A DNA stretch of 41,481 nucleotides from an uncultured Collinsella sp. (GCA_900549185.1 URNM01000004.1:1-41481); one strand, 5' to 3'; counted from the first letter of the stretch, positions 23,903-33,565 are shown. Notes: generated from the sequence alone by a model not told the origin. A program made the numbers and translations.

Positions 23903-25050
23903 AAAGGCTTTCGCTGCAATGGCGCATAACGATTATGACGGCACTGCTCACGTGTGCGGCATGCGTGCTGACGAACTGCCTGGTCGGCTATACGGGCATG
24001 CGCTACATGGATGCCATCGGCAGTGACATCTCGGCCCTTAATGCAACCGGCGAAGATTCGCCTCAGGCGTTCGACCCAACGAAAGCGACCCCCGATGACA
24101 AGATCACGATCGTCGTAAACGACGCACAGGAGTCTTTTGGCACGACAACCTGGTACATCACGGCTGGAGTCACACTCCTTGGCGGCGCGCTGGCATACTT
24201 TGTGAGCGGCCGTGCACTCAAACCGCTACGGGCTTTTGCCGCCCAGGTAGAGCGCGTGCAGCCTGACAACCTAAGCGAAATCAGACTCAGTGAAGATGTG
24301 CCCACCGAGCTACAACGATGCAGCGCCTCTTTCAACGACATGATCGCCCGTCTTGGCGAAGGGTTCTCTGCACAGCGTCAGTTTACCGGCAACGCCGCAC
24401 ACGAGCTGCGCACCCCGCTCGCCCTTATGCAAGCACAGATTGAACTATTCATCTCCGAGCACTCCGGTTTGCAGCCCGAAACAGCCGAGCTGCTCGGCTT
24501 GCTACAAGAACAAACCGAGCGCATGTCTCGAATGACCAAGGTATTACTCGAGATGAGTGAGCTCCGCAGCGTTCCTTTCGAGGACGATGTTGAACTCGGT
24601 CCCTTGTCCGAAGAGGTCCTCACCGACCTTGCGCCACTTGCCGAAAATAAGGGCATAGCCCTCAATTGTGCTGGAGACGCTTTGACAATCGGAAGTGATA
24701 CGCTCCTCTATCGGCTGGTGTTCAACTTGGTCGAAAACGCCATCCGTTATAGCCGCACCGACTCGACTGTCAACGTCTCCATCTGCGACAACGACAGCCA
24801 CGTGTTCCTGCGAGTCGAGGACCAGGGCCCGGGAATACCCAAACAGTACCGTGAGAGCATCTTCCAGCCGTTCTTTCGTCTAGACAAATCCCGCAGCAGG
24901 GCATACGGCGGCGCAGGACTCGGGCTAGCGCTTGTTTGGGAGATTGCAGCACTTCACGGTGGCACGGTAGAGGTCGAAACAAGTTCCAAGAACGGGACCA
25001 CCATGCTTGTAAGCCTTCCAAAACGATCCGAAGCGTTAACCGAACAGTAA
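23899..25050 (+). CDS. Sensor histidine kinase, partner of the OmpR regulator
   Basis: A 383-residue kinase with two membrane segments (about 10-30 and 83-100) around a short extracytoplasmic loop of about 55 residues, a HAMP-like linker (GRALKPLRAFAAQVERVQ), a HisKA box with phospho-His168 (AAHELRTPLAL) and an HATPase domain (N box LVENAIRYS, DQGPGIP, GGAGLGLALV). The short outer loop leaves little room for ligand binding, so it may sense membrane or redox state. Its ATG overlaps the regulator stop (ATGA). Confidence 0.93.
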   Translation: MKRLSLQWRITIMTALLTCAACVLTNCLVGYTGMRYMDAIGSDISALNATGEDSPQAFDPTKATPDDKITIVVNDAQESFGTTTWYITAGVTLLGGALAYFVSGRALKPLRAFAAQVERVQPDNLSEIRLSEDVPTELQRCSASFNDMIARLGEGFSAQRQFTGNAAHELRTPLALMQAQIELFISEHSGLQPETAELLGLLQEQTERMSRMTKVLLEMSELRSVPFEDDVELGPLSEEVLTDLAPLAENKGIALNCAGDALTIGSDTLLYRLVFNLVENAIRYSRTDSTVNVSICDNDSHVFLRVEDQGPGIPKQYRESIFQPFFRLDKSRSRAYGGAGLGLALVWEIAALHGGTVEVETSSKNGTTMLVSLPKRSEALTEQ

Positions 25051-25118
25051 AACGAAAGGGGTCCCGAGCAACAGGAGTACAATTGCTGCTATTGTTGCCA
25101 GCTGTTGGGAGATGGAAG

Positions 25119-26123
25119 ATGGACTGCAATGGCCACCCACGCGTTCCCATGCCGTTGATGTGCACCGCCTTTGTGCCGGGGCAGATTGACGCTGCGGTTG
25201 CAGGCATTTCCGACCCCGATTCGCGCACCATCGCCGCGGCAGAAGCGCTGTACTTTCGCGGACAGGCCGCCCTCGCTGCCAAGACGGCGCGCCCCTATCT
25301 TGACGCCACCGATTCCGCACTGCGCTATTCCGCATGCTTTATCTGCGGATACGCCAGTCTGTCGCTCAACCGTATCGCCGACGCCCGCCGCTGTCTTGCG
25401 GGCATCCTCGATACGCCAACTGACGAGGAATCGCTCGCCGACCACGCCATGCACATCCTGTTCGCCTCGGCCGCAAGCGTCCTGCTACACTTGCCTTCCC
25501 CGTATTCTGCCGAAGAGTTTTATCCGCTTGCGGCGCATCTGCCCGAAGGCCTGCGCCTGTTCGCCAGCTACATGATGGCGCACGACTTGTATCTGCGCGG
25601 CGAATACGGCCGCAGCCTAGGCATGGCGGAAAATGCCCTGATCATGAAACAGGGAAGCTATCCGATCTCGGAACTGTTCCTGCACCTGGCAGCCTCCATG
25701 GCATGCATGAGCCTCAAGGACATCGACGCCGCAAAGGCACACTTCGGAACCGCTTGGAACATTGCGCGTCCCGACGGCCTTATTGAGCTCATTGGCGAGC
25801 ACCACGGTCTTTTACAGGGGCTCATCGAGGCGTGCCTAAAAACGCAATACCCTGACGACTTCGCGCGCATCATCGAGATCACGTATCGATTCAGCTACGG
25901 TTGGCGGCGCATCCACAACCCCGATTCGGGCGAGGACGTGGCCGACGATCTAACGACCACGGAATTCACCATGGCCATGCTCGCCTGTCGTGGGTGGACC
26001 AACGTCGAAATCGCACGCCATATGGGAGTATCGCCGGGCACCGTCAAAAACCGCCTATCAGGAGTGTATGCCAAGCTTGGTATCGGAACTCGCGCCGAGC
26101 TGGTTGCCCACATGTTGCGCTAG
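25119..26123 (+). CDS. LuxR-type regulator with helical N-terminal region
   Basis: A 334-residue protein with a C-terminal LuxR/FixJ helix-turn-helix (TTEFTMAMLACRGWTNVEIA, HMGVSPGTVKNRLSGVYAKL). The N-terminal 260 residues are Ala- and Leu-rich helices resembling TPR-like repeats (LRLFASYMMAHDLYLRGEYG, LAASMACMSLKDIDAAKAHF). No ATP-binding motif or receiver is visible. The start at 25119 has GGGAG about 8-9 bp upstream; the open frame before it overlaps the kinase. It lies 68 bp after the kinase and 156 bp before the large surface protein gene, in the same direction, so either may be its target. This is a common Coriobacteriia arrangement as I recall it. Confidence 0.82.
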   Translation: MDCNGHPRVPMPLMCTAFVPGQIDAAVAGISDPDSRTIAAAEALYFRGQAALAAKTARPYLDATDSALRYSACFICGYASLSLNRIADARRCLAGILDTPTDEESLADHAMHILFASAASVLLHLPSPYSAEEFYPLAAHLPEGLRLFASYMMAHDLYLRGEYGRSLGMAENALIMKQGSYPISELFLHLAASMACMSLKDIDAAKAHFGTAWNIARPDGLIELIGEHHGLLQGLIEACLKTQYPDDFARIIEITYRFSYGWRRIHNPDSGEDVADDLTTTEFTMAMLACRGWTNVEIARHMGVSPGTVKNRLSGVYAKLGIGTRAELVAHMLR

Positions 26124-26143
26124 CGGCAGACTGCCCGTCGTAT

Positions 26144-26173
26144 CGAAAGCGCTCTGGGGTCCTGGCGCTTTCG
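26144..26173 (+). terminator. Hairpin after the LuxR gene
   Basis: A 9-bp inverted repeat CGAAAGCGC (26144-26152 with 26165-26173) with a 12-nt loop begins 20 bp after the LuxR stop. No T-tract follows, so it may be a weak terminator or a regulatory stem before the surface-protein gene. Confidence 0.4.
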
Positions 26174-26279
26174 CTCGATCAATTTGGACATTTTGGCCCT
26201 TGAACGGCACTACCACCACGGGGCACCTTCTCGCAAAATTGGATTATTTCCACCGATATCTGCGGGATGGGAGCCCAAA

Positions 26280-29200
26280 ATGCTTGATCGCCGTTCGCTA
26301 CTCGTTGCCGGAGCGTCCTCGCTGGCGAGCATTATGTTGCCGCGCGTGCCGGGAAGCGCAAACGCCTTCATATTGCCGTTCGCGCCCACCGAAGCCTATG
26401 CCGACGAAAAAGACCCTTTCAGGGTGCTCGTTCTCTCGCGCACCATGTTTGGTGTGGTCGTGGCCGACGTCGCCAACAAGAATACGCCCATCACGGGGGC
26501 CCAGGTCACGCTCACATCGCGCTATGCCGCAGGCAAGCAGCTCACCGCCACGACCGATGACGAAGGCACCGCCATTTTTGAGATCGCCTCGCTTTCGGAA
26601 GGCTACGTTGACGAGGCAACGCTTCTCGACGCGTACGACTTTAACGGCGGCATCTCCATTAGCATGGCGGGCTACCGTGATGTCGAGATTCCCCTTGCGC
26701 GCATCCAGGGCGGCACCGCCATAACCGCGCCCACGCGTCCGCTTTCCGACGGCGAGCCGTACTTCCGCCAGCTCACATTCGACGAGTGGGACATCCAGTA
26801 CGCTGAAGCCACGTTCATGACATTGCCGAAGGACGACACGGCAAACGAGCAGCCCGATACGCACGCCTTTACCGTGCAGGCACATCTGCCACAGGGTGGA
26901 CAGGCAACGCTGCGCATCAACAAAGTGACGCCTGCCGCGGGCAGCTCACCCGAAACCGTCACGCAGATTGGCCAAGTCAAGGCCAGCGCATCGGGCGCGG
27001 ATAATCTGGCGACGTTCACGCTCGAAGATAAGTTCCTCGATGCAGCGTCGAGCCTTCTGGAAGAAGGGTGCAAGCTGCGCTTTGTCCTCGACTATCAGGG
27101 TAAAACCTACACGCTCTCCTCCCCCATGGCCGTTGTCACCGCGCCGGCGGCAAAGGCGGAATCGGGCTCGACCACTATCGTCCCCACCACCATGGACCAA
27201 GAGGTCACTCCGTTTGATTTCCCAGCGGCGTTTCCCGGCATCGGCGGCAACAAGTTCACCTGCTGGATGCCCTCGTTCCCCATTTTGTTCGATTTCTCGT
27301 TTGCCGGATACGTGCTGTTTGGCGGAGGATACAAACCAGCCAGCTATATAAACGATTCGGGCAACCCTGATCCGGAATACTGGAAGAAATCGCCGCGTGA
27401 ATCGGGCGCCAAGCAGGCAAACCGCTACCTCGACGAGATGGAGGGGAAGTGGAATCAGTACAAGAGTATGAGTGCCGGTTCGGGCACCGATCCAAGAAAC
27501 ACTAAGCTCCTTCGCCACCGTTGCACGCCGCTGTTCACGATGGATATCGCCACACAGCTGTACGGCTCGCTCGCCTACGATTGGGTGGGCAAAACCTGGG
27601 GCGACAACAACGACCCCGCATACGGCAATATTAAGGCACTCTTTCAAGTAAGAACCGACCTCAATTGGACCGAGCAGTTTACCCTAGGGCCGGTGCCGTT
27701 TTTCCTAAACGTCAACCCCTGGGTGCTGGCGAAGCTGGCGCTCGCCGTGGGTGCCCACACGCACGGCAGCGGCGCGGCGTTTTTTAAAAACATTTCGCTC
27801 GACTATTCAAACACCTCGGGCTCGTTCACCATCCAGATCGGGCTTGCCGTCACCTTTGGCGCCGGCGTTGCAGGCGTCGCTTCGTCTGCCGTGCGCGGCG
27901 CCGCATCCCTCACGCTGTTCATTGGGTACGAGAAGGCAGATGGACACCAGCTTCCGCGGCTGCGCGTAGGTGCAGACGTCGATGTCGATGTGATACTCCA
28001 GTTCGTAATGTTCAAGTGGACCACCAAGGCTTGGTCGGGGTCGTGGCCCACACTCCTCGATTCGTGGAATATGTCGGTGAACAATGGCAACCAGTATGTG
28101 CTCCAGCGCTCTGAGCTCGCATTGGGTGGGGATACGCCTTACACGTTGGATGCCCGTTTCGGCACGCCCGGCAACATCAAGGCGGGCGGCGTGCCGCAGT
28201 TTATCGCGTCAGCCACCATCGTCACCAATTCCGAGCTGCTCGCGCGCGCCGAGGTTGCAGCCACCGCGATAAACGTCACGTCTACCGTACGCGATTGGAA
28301 TCAAGCAATCACGCGCATTGAGCTCGAAGCAGACGCGGAGAGCGACGACACGGGACAGGTCGAGCATTTCGTCCACGCACTGATAGAGAACGACGAAAAC
28401 GCCGCGCCGATGTATGCGTACACCCATATCGGGCAGGCGAAGGACGCCGTTGCGGACCCCAACGCCAATTCTGCCGGTGTATCGGAGGACGAGCGTGGCG
28501 GCATCAAGCCCTCGAGCGACAACGTGCTGTTTACTGGCGTGCTCAGCGAAGCCCACATGAAGCTGGCGATTATCGCCGGCGTAGAATGCCTGTTCCGTAT
28601 CGCCTCGGTGCGCTACGGCGACAATGGCCGCTCGCGCCTGGTGGTGCACACAAAGGCAAACGGCACGTGGTCTGCCCCCATGCCCGTGGACTTTCCCCTT
28701 GGGTTTGGCGAGAACGACGTGGAGCGCGATGGCATATTCGATTACGACTTCGACGTAGTGGAATATACGGACGGAAGAGAAAACCAGGACGCTTACGTGC
28801 TGCTGGTCTCGGGCGAGCGCCCCGACGGCGACAACACCCTTTTCGATACGGCAAGCACAGCCGGCATACTGTCCGTTGTGCGCCTGCGCATAAGCAACGG
28901 CGGAGTTCGCGTGATGTCGCACACGTCGTGGCGCAGCATCTCGCGCGGCCGCCTTCAGGAGGATGGCCACCATTGTCTGCAGTGTCCACGCATCACAGTG
29001 GGCAAGACGCTGGTCGACGGGCGCCTGTCGGGCGCTTACCTCCACCGCCGCGGAACCACCGCAGAAAAGGCGCTCGGCAGCGAGGCAGAGGTTGCGCTGG
29101 AGTGCTTCACCCTGTGGTCGGATGATTTGGGCGACAGCCTCACGTTCCGTCAGGTCCTCCGCTTTCCGCAAGCGCCATCGAGCATCGAGCTGGGCGTACC

Positions 29201-30647
29201 CGAGAATATCAACGGCAAAATGGTGGTGCCCGTTGCATACGAAACTGCAAACGGTTGTGGCTGCGCATCGTATGCCGTGATCGGCCAGTCCATCGCGGGT
29301 TGGGGCGTTATGCCACCAGATGCCACAGTACCCCACGCGGTGCCGTGGCCACAACATTCGGGCTTTTTGGCAACCGTCAACGAGCAACTGCAGCATATTA
29401 CTTGGACGCGAGGCGCATCGGCATTTGCAACGCAGCCCGTGGGTGCCGCAGGCTGTGGCCCGGCATCGTTTAGCGTAAGCAACAACGGCAGGTGCGTGCT
29501 CTATGTAGAGAACACCGATGGCAAGGTGGGACAAACCTACGACGAAGAAGGCAACCCGGTAGCAGTGATGGGCAAGCACTTCCGCATCTTCGCCAGTACC
29601 TTGGCAGGTGATCTGTTCACGGAGCCGTTCGTGATGTGCGAGCTGGACCATCCCGTCGATCAGATAACGACATTTTTGACGTCGGGAGGCATGCTCTCCG
29701 CACTCGCCACGCACATTGTGAGCGCGGAGAAGAGCGAGGCAGAGCTGCACGGCATCGAAGTGCCCTTGGTGGCGTGTGCCACTCCAACGGGCGCGGTCGC
29801 TACCTCGGGCGCGGTGGTGCCCGGAGCAGCAGGCGAATCCTTTATGGTCACGGTGCGAAACGACGGCAACACCTTGCTGACCGCCGGCACGATCGATCTG
29901 TACCGAGAGGACTCCAGCCAGCCGTTCTCCAGCGCATCCATCGGATTCGGCGTGAACGCACGCATGGCTTCAATCTACGATCCAGAGCTTGCCGAGGACG
30001 CTTCGGCCAACGATATGGCACATGTGAAATACGCGCTCGAGACGCTGGGCGCACTTTTTGCAACGCACCCGCTGGTAGCCGACAACGGCAACGCCGTGCT
30101 GGCACCGGGTTGCACGGCACAGTTCCGCATGAGCTTCGCCATCCCCGAGAGTTGGAGCGACGAAGTGGGCAAACGCGTAACGCTGTATGCGAAGGCGCGT
30201 GATCTGGTGGCGCTCGATCCCGTAACGCTCGAGGAAATTCGACCGGGCGCAAACTCGGCGCTGGGTGCCGTACTGCACGAGCTTCATGTGCCCGACGCGG
30301 CATGCGAACGCTCAGAAGTTCAGGTCGGCGTATGCGACAGCGCGGATACGACAGAACTTCACGACGCCCCGATGACGGTCGACGGCGATGGCGGCACGAG
30401 TGGCGGCGGTACTGACAAGGGCGGCGGCTCCGGCGGAAGCAGCTCCAGCAGTGGCAAGGATCACGGCAATAACAAGCGCTCCGGAAAAGCGGGCGCGCTT
30501 GCGGGCACGGGCGACGTCAACGCTCCCCTTACGGCAGCCGCAGCAGCACTCGCCGCGGCAGGCGCCGGCCTCGTCGCCTACAGTGCCCGCCGCACGGCGC
30601 TCGAAAAAGACACCGCCAATGAGGTCAATTCTGATAAGCCTCACTAG
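26280..30647 (+). CDS. Large Tat-exported, sortase-anchored surface protein
   Basis: A 1455-residue exported protein. The start at 26280 has GGGAG seven bases upstream and gives a twin-arginine signal (MLDRRSLLVAGASSLASIML, ending near GSANA). An early segment (VVVADVANKNTPITGAQVTL, TTDDEGTAIFEI) resembles a carboxypeptidase-regulatory or Ig-like fold. The middle of about 1000 residues has several aromatic-rich stretches (FTCWMPSFPILFDFSFAGY) and strand-rich repeats with no known catalytic site. A C-terminal Gly/Ser linker (GGGTDKGGGSGGSSSSSG) precedes LAGTGD, an LPXTG-like sortase signal, a membrane helix and a positive tail (SARR). It is probably displayed on the cell surface, for adhesion or polymer binding; the target is unknown. 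Confidence 0.85.
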   Translation: MLDRRSLLVAGASSLASIMLPRVPGSANAFILPFAPTEAYADEKDPFRVLVLSRTMFGVVVADVANKNTPITGAQVTLTSRYAAGKQLTATTDDEGTAIFEIASLSEGYVDEATLLDAYDFNGGISISMAGYRDVEIPLARIQGGTAITAPTRPLSDGEPYFRQLTFDEWDIQYAEATFMTLPKDDTANEQPDTHAFTVQAHLPQGGQATLRINKVTPAAGSSPETVTQIGQVKASASGADNLATFTLEDKFLDAASSLLEEGCKLRFVLDYQGKTYTLSSPMAVVTAPAAKAESGSTTIVPTTMDQEVTPFDFPAAFPGIGGNKFTCWMPSFPILFDFSFAGYVLFGGGYKPASYINDSGNPDPEYWKKSPRESGAKQANRYLDEMEGKWNQYKSMSAGSGTDPRNTKLLRHRCTPLFTMDIATQLYGSLAYDWVGKTWGDNNDPAYGNIKALFQVRTDLNWTEQFTLGPVPFFLNVNPWVLAKLALAVGAHTHGSGAAFFKNISLDYSNTSGSFTIQIGLAVTFGAGVAGVASSAVRGAASLTLFIGYEKADGHQLPRLRVGADVDVDVILQFVMFKWTTKAWSGSWPTLLDSWNMSVNNGNQYVLQRSELALGGDTPYTLDARFGTPGNIKAGGVPQFIASATIVTNSELLARAEVAATAINVTSTVRDWNQAITRIELEADAESDDTGQVEHFVHALIENDENAAPMYAYTHIGQAKDAVADPNANSAGVSEDERGGIKPSSDNVLFTGVLSEAHMKLAIIAGVECLFRIASVRYGDNGRSRLVVHTKANGTWSAPMPVDFPLGFGENDVERDGIFDYDFDVVEYTDGRENQDAYVLLVSGERPDGDNTLFDTASTAGILSVVRLRISNGGVRVMSHTSWRSISRGRLQEDGHHCLQCPRITVGKTLVDGRLSGAYLHRRGTTAEKALGSEAEVALECFTLWSDDLGDSLTFRQVLRFPQAPSSIELGVPENINGKMVVPVAYETANGCGCASYAVIGQSIAGWGVMPPDATVPHAVPWPQHSGFLATVNEQLQHITWTRGASAFATQPVGAAGCGPASFSVSNNGRCVLYVENTDGKVGQTYDEEGNPVAVMGKHFRIFASTLAGDLFTEPFVMCELDHPVDQITTFLTSGGMLSALATHIVSAEKSEAELHGIEVPLVACATPTGAVATSGAVVPGAAGESFMVTVRNDGNTLLTAGTIDLYREDSSQPFSSASIGFGVNARMASIYDPELAEDASANDMAHVKYALETLGALFATHPLVADNGNAVLAPGCTAQFRMSFAIPESWSDEVGKRVTLYAKARDLVALDPVTLEEIRPGANSALGAVLHELHVPDAACERSEVQVGVCDSADTTELHDAPMTVDGDGGTSGGGTDKGGGSGGSSSSSGKDHGNNKRSGKAGALAGTGDVNAPLTAAAAALAAAGAGLVAYSARRTALEKDTANEVNSDKPH

Positions 30648-30699
30648 CTCTCAGTTACCTTTGCGAGAGACGCCGACTCGGCTCATCGAACACCAAAAG

Positions 30700-30729
30700 G
30701 GGCTGGCCCCGATAACTCGGAGCCAGCCC
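30700..30729. terminator. Hairpin between convergent genes
   Basis: An 8-bp stem GGGCTGGC (30700-30707 with 30722-30729) with a 14-nt loop lies between the surface-protein stop (30647) and the leftward lipoprotein stop (30760). Four T follow on the minus strand; it may serve both genes. Confidence 0.55.
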
Positions 30730-30759
30730 TGAGTCGCCTGACATGGGAATCGCAACCCG

Positions 30760-31779
30760 CTACTTGAGCTTCAATGCCTCCATCATGGGCGCGGCGGCGT
30801 CCCAATCGATCTTCCAGCCAATCGACACGCGGACGGTCTCGCCCGTCGCGGGAGCCGTCGCAAACAGCGTATGGCCGTTGTCGGGACCGGTAAAGCGCAG
30901 CCACGTTATGCCGTTGTACTCGACCTGGTCGGTTGTTGTCTCCTTGCCTTCGTAGACCTGCTCTAGGCTTGCAACCTCTTCCTCCGGCGAGCGCGGGAAG
31001 ATGCTGATGTTCAGGCGTCCTCCAGTCTCGTCGTGGAAGAAGTTTGCCTTTTCGCGCTCTTCGTCGGACGAATCCAGTGTGTACCCATCGGCGGCCTCGA
31101 TGCTGTACGATGCGCAGTCGATGCCCGTTAAATCTGCCTTCTCGCCAGAATCGGCCACGCCGCCGGCCGCCTTGAACTCCTTGGTCTCGCATCCCGTGGT
31201 GTCAAAGTGCATGGCCTCATGATTCTTGGCGGGGGCATAAGCGTCTACGAACTCGACAGTGATGGGCCCGTAGTACGCCGTCTTGGGCGCCCAGAAATAC
31301 ACGTACTCAACGGTCTCGCCCGGGCCGATATCTGGCCTCTCGGAAAGGTCGATGCCCTCGTGCAGCTCATCGGGAGCCTCGCTTGCAACGTAGTCGAGCA
31401 CGGCCGCCTTGCCGGAAGTAAACAACGGGTCGCCTGCCTCAAGATCGCCCTGGGCAGCATGCACGTTAAAGGAACTGAACGTCCTGTTCTTTGTGTTGTT
31501 GTTGGTGATCTTGATGTGCAGGTAAAAGCCGTCCTGCAGCTTGGCATCGCCGCGATAGAACGTACCGTGAGCCACCGACTCATAGGTAATGCCTGCCACC
31601 TCGACCGTCTGCGAATCATAGGCCCTGGGCTTTTCCTGCACAGGCGCGCTGCCGCCCGAACCGCCAGGCGAGCCGCTCGGAGCACTACCGCCACAGCCGG
31701 CCACTGTACACGCCAGCACGGCCGAAAGCGTCACGGTGGGAATTCCTAACAGCAGTTTCTTTGTCATGGGCCTCATCAT
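30760..31779 (-). CDS. Lipoprotein of unknown function
   Basis: A 339-residue lipoprotein. The start at 31779 (MMRPMTKKLLLG) follows AAAGGAG with an 8-nt gap; the signal ends VAGC, followed by a Gly/Ser/Pro-rich tether (GGSAPSGSPGGSGGSAP). The first half of the mature part looks like an extracytoplasmic Ig-like domain (GITYESVAHGTFYRGD, YLHIKITNNNTKNRTF) of the DUF4352/DUF5067 sort. The second half (ADGYTLDSSDEEREKANFFH, NGITWLRFTGPDNGHTLFAT) resembles a separate small domain. It may bind an envelope ligand. It is convergent with the surface-protein gene, so a shared role is not implied by operon. Confidence 0.75.
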   Translation of the reverse strand: MMRPMTKKLLLGIPTVTLSAVLACTVAGCGGSAPSGSPGGSGGSAPVQEKPRAYDSQTVEVAGITYESVAHGTFYRGDAKLQDGFYLHIKITNNNTKNRTFSSFNVHAAQGDLEAGDPLFTSGKAAVLDYVASEAPDELHEGIDLSERPDIGPGETVEYVYFWAPKTAYYGPITVEFVDAYAPAKNHEAMHFDTTGCETKEFKAAGGVADSGEKADLTGIDCASYSIEAADGYTLDSSDEEREKANFFHDETGGRLNISIFPRSPEEEVASLEQVYEGKETTTDQVEYNGITWLRFTGPDNGHTLFATAPATGETVRVSIGWKIDWDAAAPMMEALKLK

Positions 31780-32076
31780 TCTCACCGCTCCTTTCGGCTT
31801 GCAGCTCATCCATTGCCCGAGTCCCAAGTCGACCCCGTGGCATCGGCTTCCACTATGAGCGTATGACGAAACACGGCGCCGGCGAAGTGACCCGTGGCCC
31901 AAATAACGACCCACCAGCGTTCCTTATGGGCCAAAAGAACTCGCACATGCACGCCCCCGGCCCATAAAACGAGACGTCTGTCCCAATGTTCGATTCGATC
32001 CAACAATCCGCACGACACGTTTTCGACAACGTATCCAACCGCAAACGCAGCAAGACGCATTCGGCCGCCTTCAAAT
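31780..32076. other. Intergenic stretch without a gene
   Basis: Between two divergent genes. I see no convincing coding frame, RNA gene or repeat apart from the inverted repeat that begins at 32077. Promoters of both neighbours must lie here, but I cannot place them. Confidence 0.6.
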
Positions 32077-32182
32077 TTACTCGGGCAGAACCGACTCGGT
32101 TTTGTCCGAGTAAACTCGAGCATAAACTGATCCATGCGATACAATTAACTTGGACAAAACCGAGTCGGAAGGAACCGAGTAA
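32077..32182 (+). promoter_or_regulatory. Long inverted repeat over the ribosome-binding site of the ATPase gene
   Basis: Arms 32077-32111 and 32148-32182 pair through TTACTCGG/CCGAGTAA (8 bp), a 6-nt internal loop, and a perfect 17-bp stem (32091-32107 with 32152-32168, CCGACTCGGTTTTGTCC). The ribosome-binding site AAGGAA (32169-32174) falls in the internal loop and the GTG start follows the outer stem directly. ACTCGG or CCGAGT recurs six times, so a DNA-binding protein or an mRNA switch could use it. Confidence 0.7.
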
Positions 32183-33565
32183 GTGGAATTTATTGGCAGG
32201 GAGCGTGAGCTCGCCCGTATTAAGAAAACGCTCAAAGCACCCGAGCAGCGCAATGTTCTCATTTACGGCAGGCGTCGCGTCGGAAAAAGTGAGCTCATCA
32301 AGCAGGCGCTAACCGATTTGTCGGACGTCGCAACGGTCTATTACGAGTGCCGCCAAACCTCCGAGGCAGACAACCTCGAGAGTCTGTCCGTCCTTGTTGC
32401 TGAAGCGCTGAGCTTTCCTCCGCTCGCCTTCACAGGCATCCGCGAGCTCATCGAATTTCTGTTTGCCCAAGCTAAAGGCAAGAACATTACCCTCGTTCTC
32501 GACGAATACCCCTACTTGAGAGATGCGGTTAAAGGCTTAGACAGCATTCTTCAGACCTCAATCGACGCCCACAGGGAAGACTCACGTTTAAACATTGTCC
32601 TGTGCGGCTCCTACGTTGAGATTATGAAATCCCTCATCGAGCATGAAAGCCCCCTCTACGGGCGAATTGATCTCGCGCTTGAGCTTAAGCCCATGGATTA
32701 CTTTGACGCTGCGAAGTTCTATCCCGCGTTCTCGCCCGAGGACAAGGTGCGGCTCTATAGCGTTTTTGGCGGTATCCCCTTTTACAATCGCCTCATCGAT
32801 CAATCCCAAAGCGTACGCGACAACATCATCGAGCTCGTCACGGAACCTGGCGCCCGCTTAGAAAGCGAGGTGCCGTCCTATCTCAACGCCGAGATCTCGA
32901 AGATGACCAACGCCAACGAAGTTTTCGGGGCTCTCGCACAAGGCTACTCCCGTTGGGGGGACGTGCTGGCACAGTCGCACGTCTCGAGCGGTCCGGCCAT
33001 GGCAGACGTGCTCGACAAGCTCATGTCACTCGAAATCGTCCAAAAGCGTGCACCCATCAACGACCCTACGAACAAGCGCAAGTCTGGCTACTTTGTAGTG
33101 GATCCGCTTTCGCTCTTTTACTATCGCTATGTTTTCCGCAATGCCTCAGCGCGTCAGCTGCTCGACCCGGAAGTCTTCTATGATCGTCACGTCTTCCAAG
33201 ACTTCGAGGAAAACTACGTTCCTCATATGTTCGAGGAGATCTGCCGTCAATACCTCGTGCGGCAGAACAGGACCGGCAAGATCGAACCGGCTTTCGACGC
33301 CATAGGCAAGTACTGGTACGACGACCCCGCAAACAAAACGAGCGGCGAATTCGATGTGGTAACGCAAGACCCCGAGGGCTACGCATTCTACGAAGCAAAG
33401 TTCCGCAAATCCCCCATCACGCAAAAAATGGTCGACGAGGAAATCGCCCAAGTCGAGGCAACGGGACTCAAGTGCCATCGCTATGGATTCTTCTCCCGTT
33501 CGGGCTTCGAAGCTGGCGAAAGCGATCGAACCGTCTTCATCGACCTGCCGCAGATGTTTGGATAG
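32183..33565 (+). CDS. AAA/STAND-like ATPase with C-terminal DUF234-like domain
   Basis: A 460-residue ATPase. It begins MEFIGRERELARI with a GTG start. Walker A is GRRRVGKS (29-36) and Walker B ITLVLDEY (102-109), with a sensor-like VLCGSYVEIM after it. A helical, winged-helix-like region follows (ALAQGYSRWGDVLA, VLDKLMSLEIVQKRAP), then a C-terminal domain with EFDVVTQDPEGYAFYEAKFR, which looks like a PD-(D/E)XK-type nuclease remnant of the DUF234 sort. These archaeal-type ATPases are widespread in mobile and variable regions and their role is not well defined; defence or regulatory functions have been proposed. The long inverted repeat directly upstream includes its ribosome-binding site. 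It lies 157 bp before the topoisomerase operon. Confidence 0.85.
   Translation: MEFIGRERELARIKKTLKAPEQRNVLIYGRRRVGKSELIKQALTDLSDVATVYYECRQTSEADNLESLSVLVAEALSFPPLAFTGIRELIEFLFAQAKGKNITLVLDEYPYLRDAVKGLDSILQTSIDAHREDSRLNIVLCGSYVEIMKSLIEHESPLYGRIDLALELKPMDYFDAAKFYPAFSPEDKVRLYSVFGGIPFYNRLIDQSQSVRDNIIELVTEPGARLESEVPSYLNAEISKMTNANEVFGALAQGYSRWGDVLAQSHVSSGPAMADVLDKLMSLEIVQKRAPINDPTNKRKSGYFVVDPLSLFYYRYVFRNASARQLLDPEVFYDRHVFQDFEENYVPHMFEEICRQYLVRQNRTGKIEPAFDAIGKYWYDDPANKTSGEFDVVTQDPEGYAFYEAKFRKSPITQKMVDEEIAQVEATGLKCHRYGFFSRSGFEAGESDRTVFIDLPQMFG

Noticed and set aside
28209..29750. A 513-codon minus-strand frame inside the surface-protein gene
   Set aside because: It is an antisense shadow, rich in Arg, His and Cys, with no domain pattern. 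The plus-strand frame is continuous with signal and anchor.
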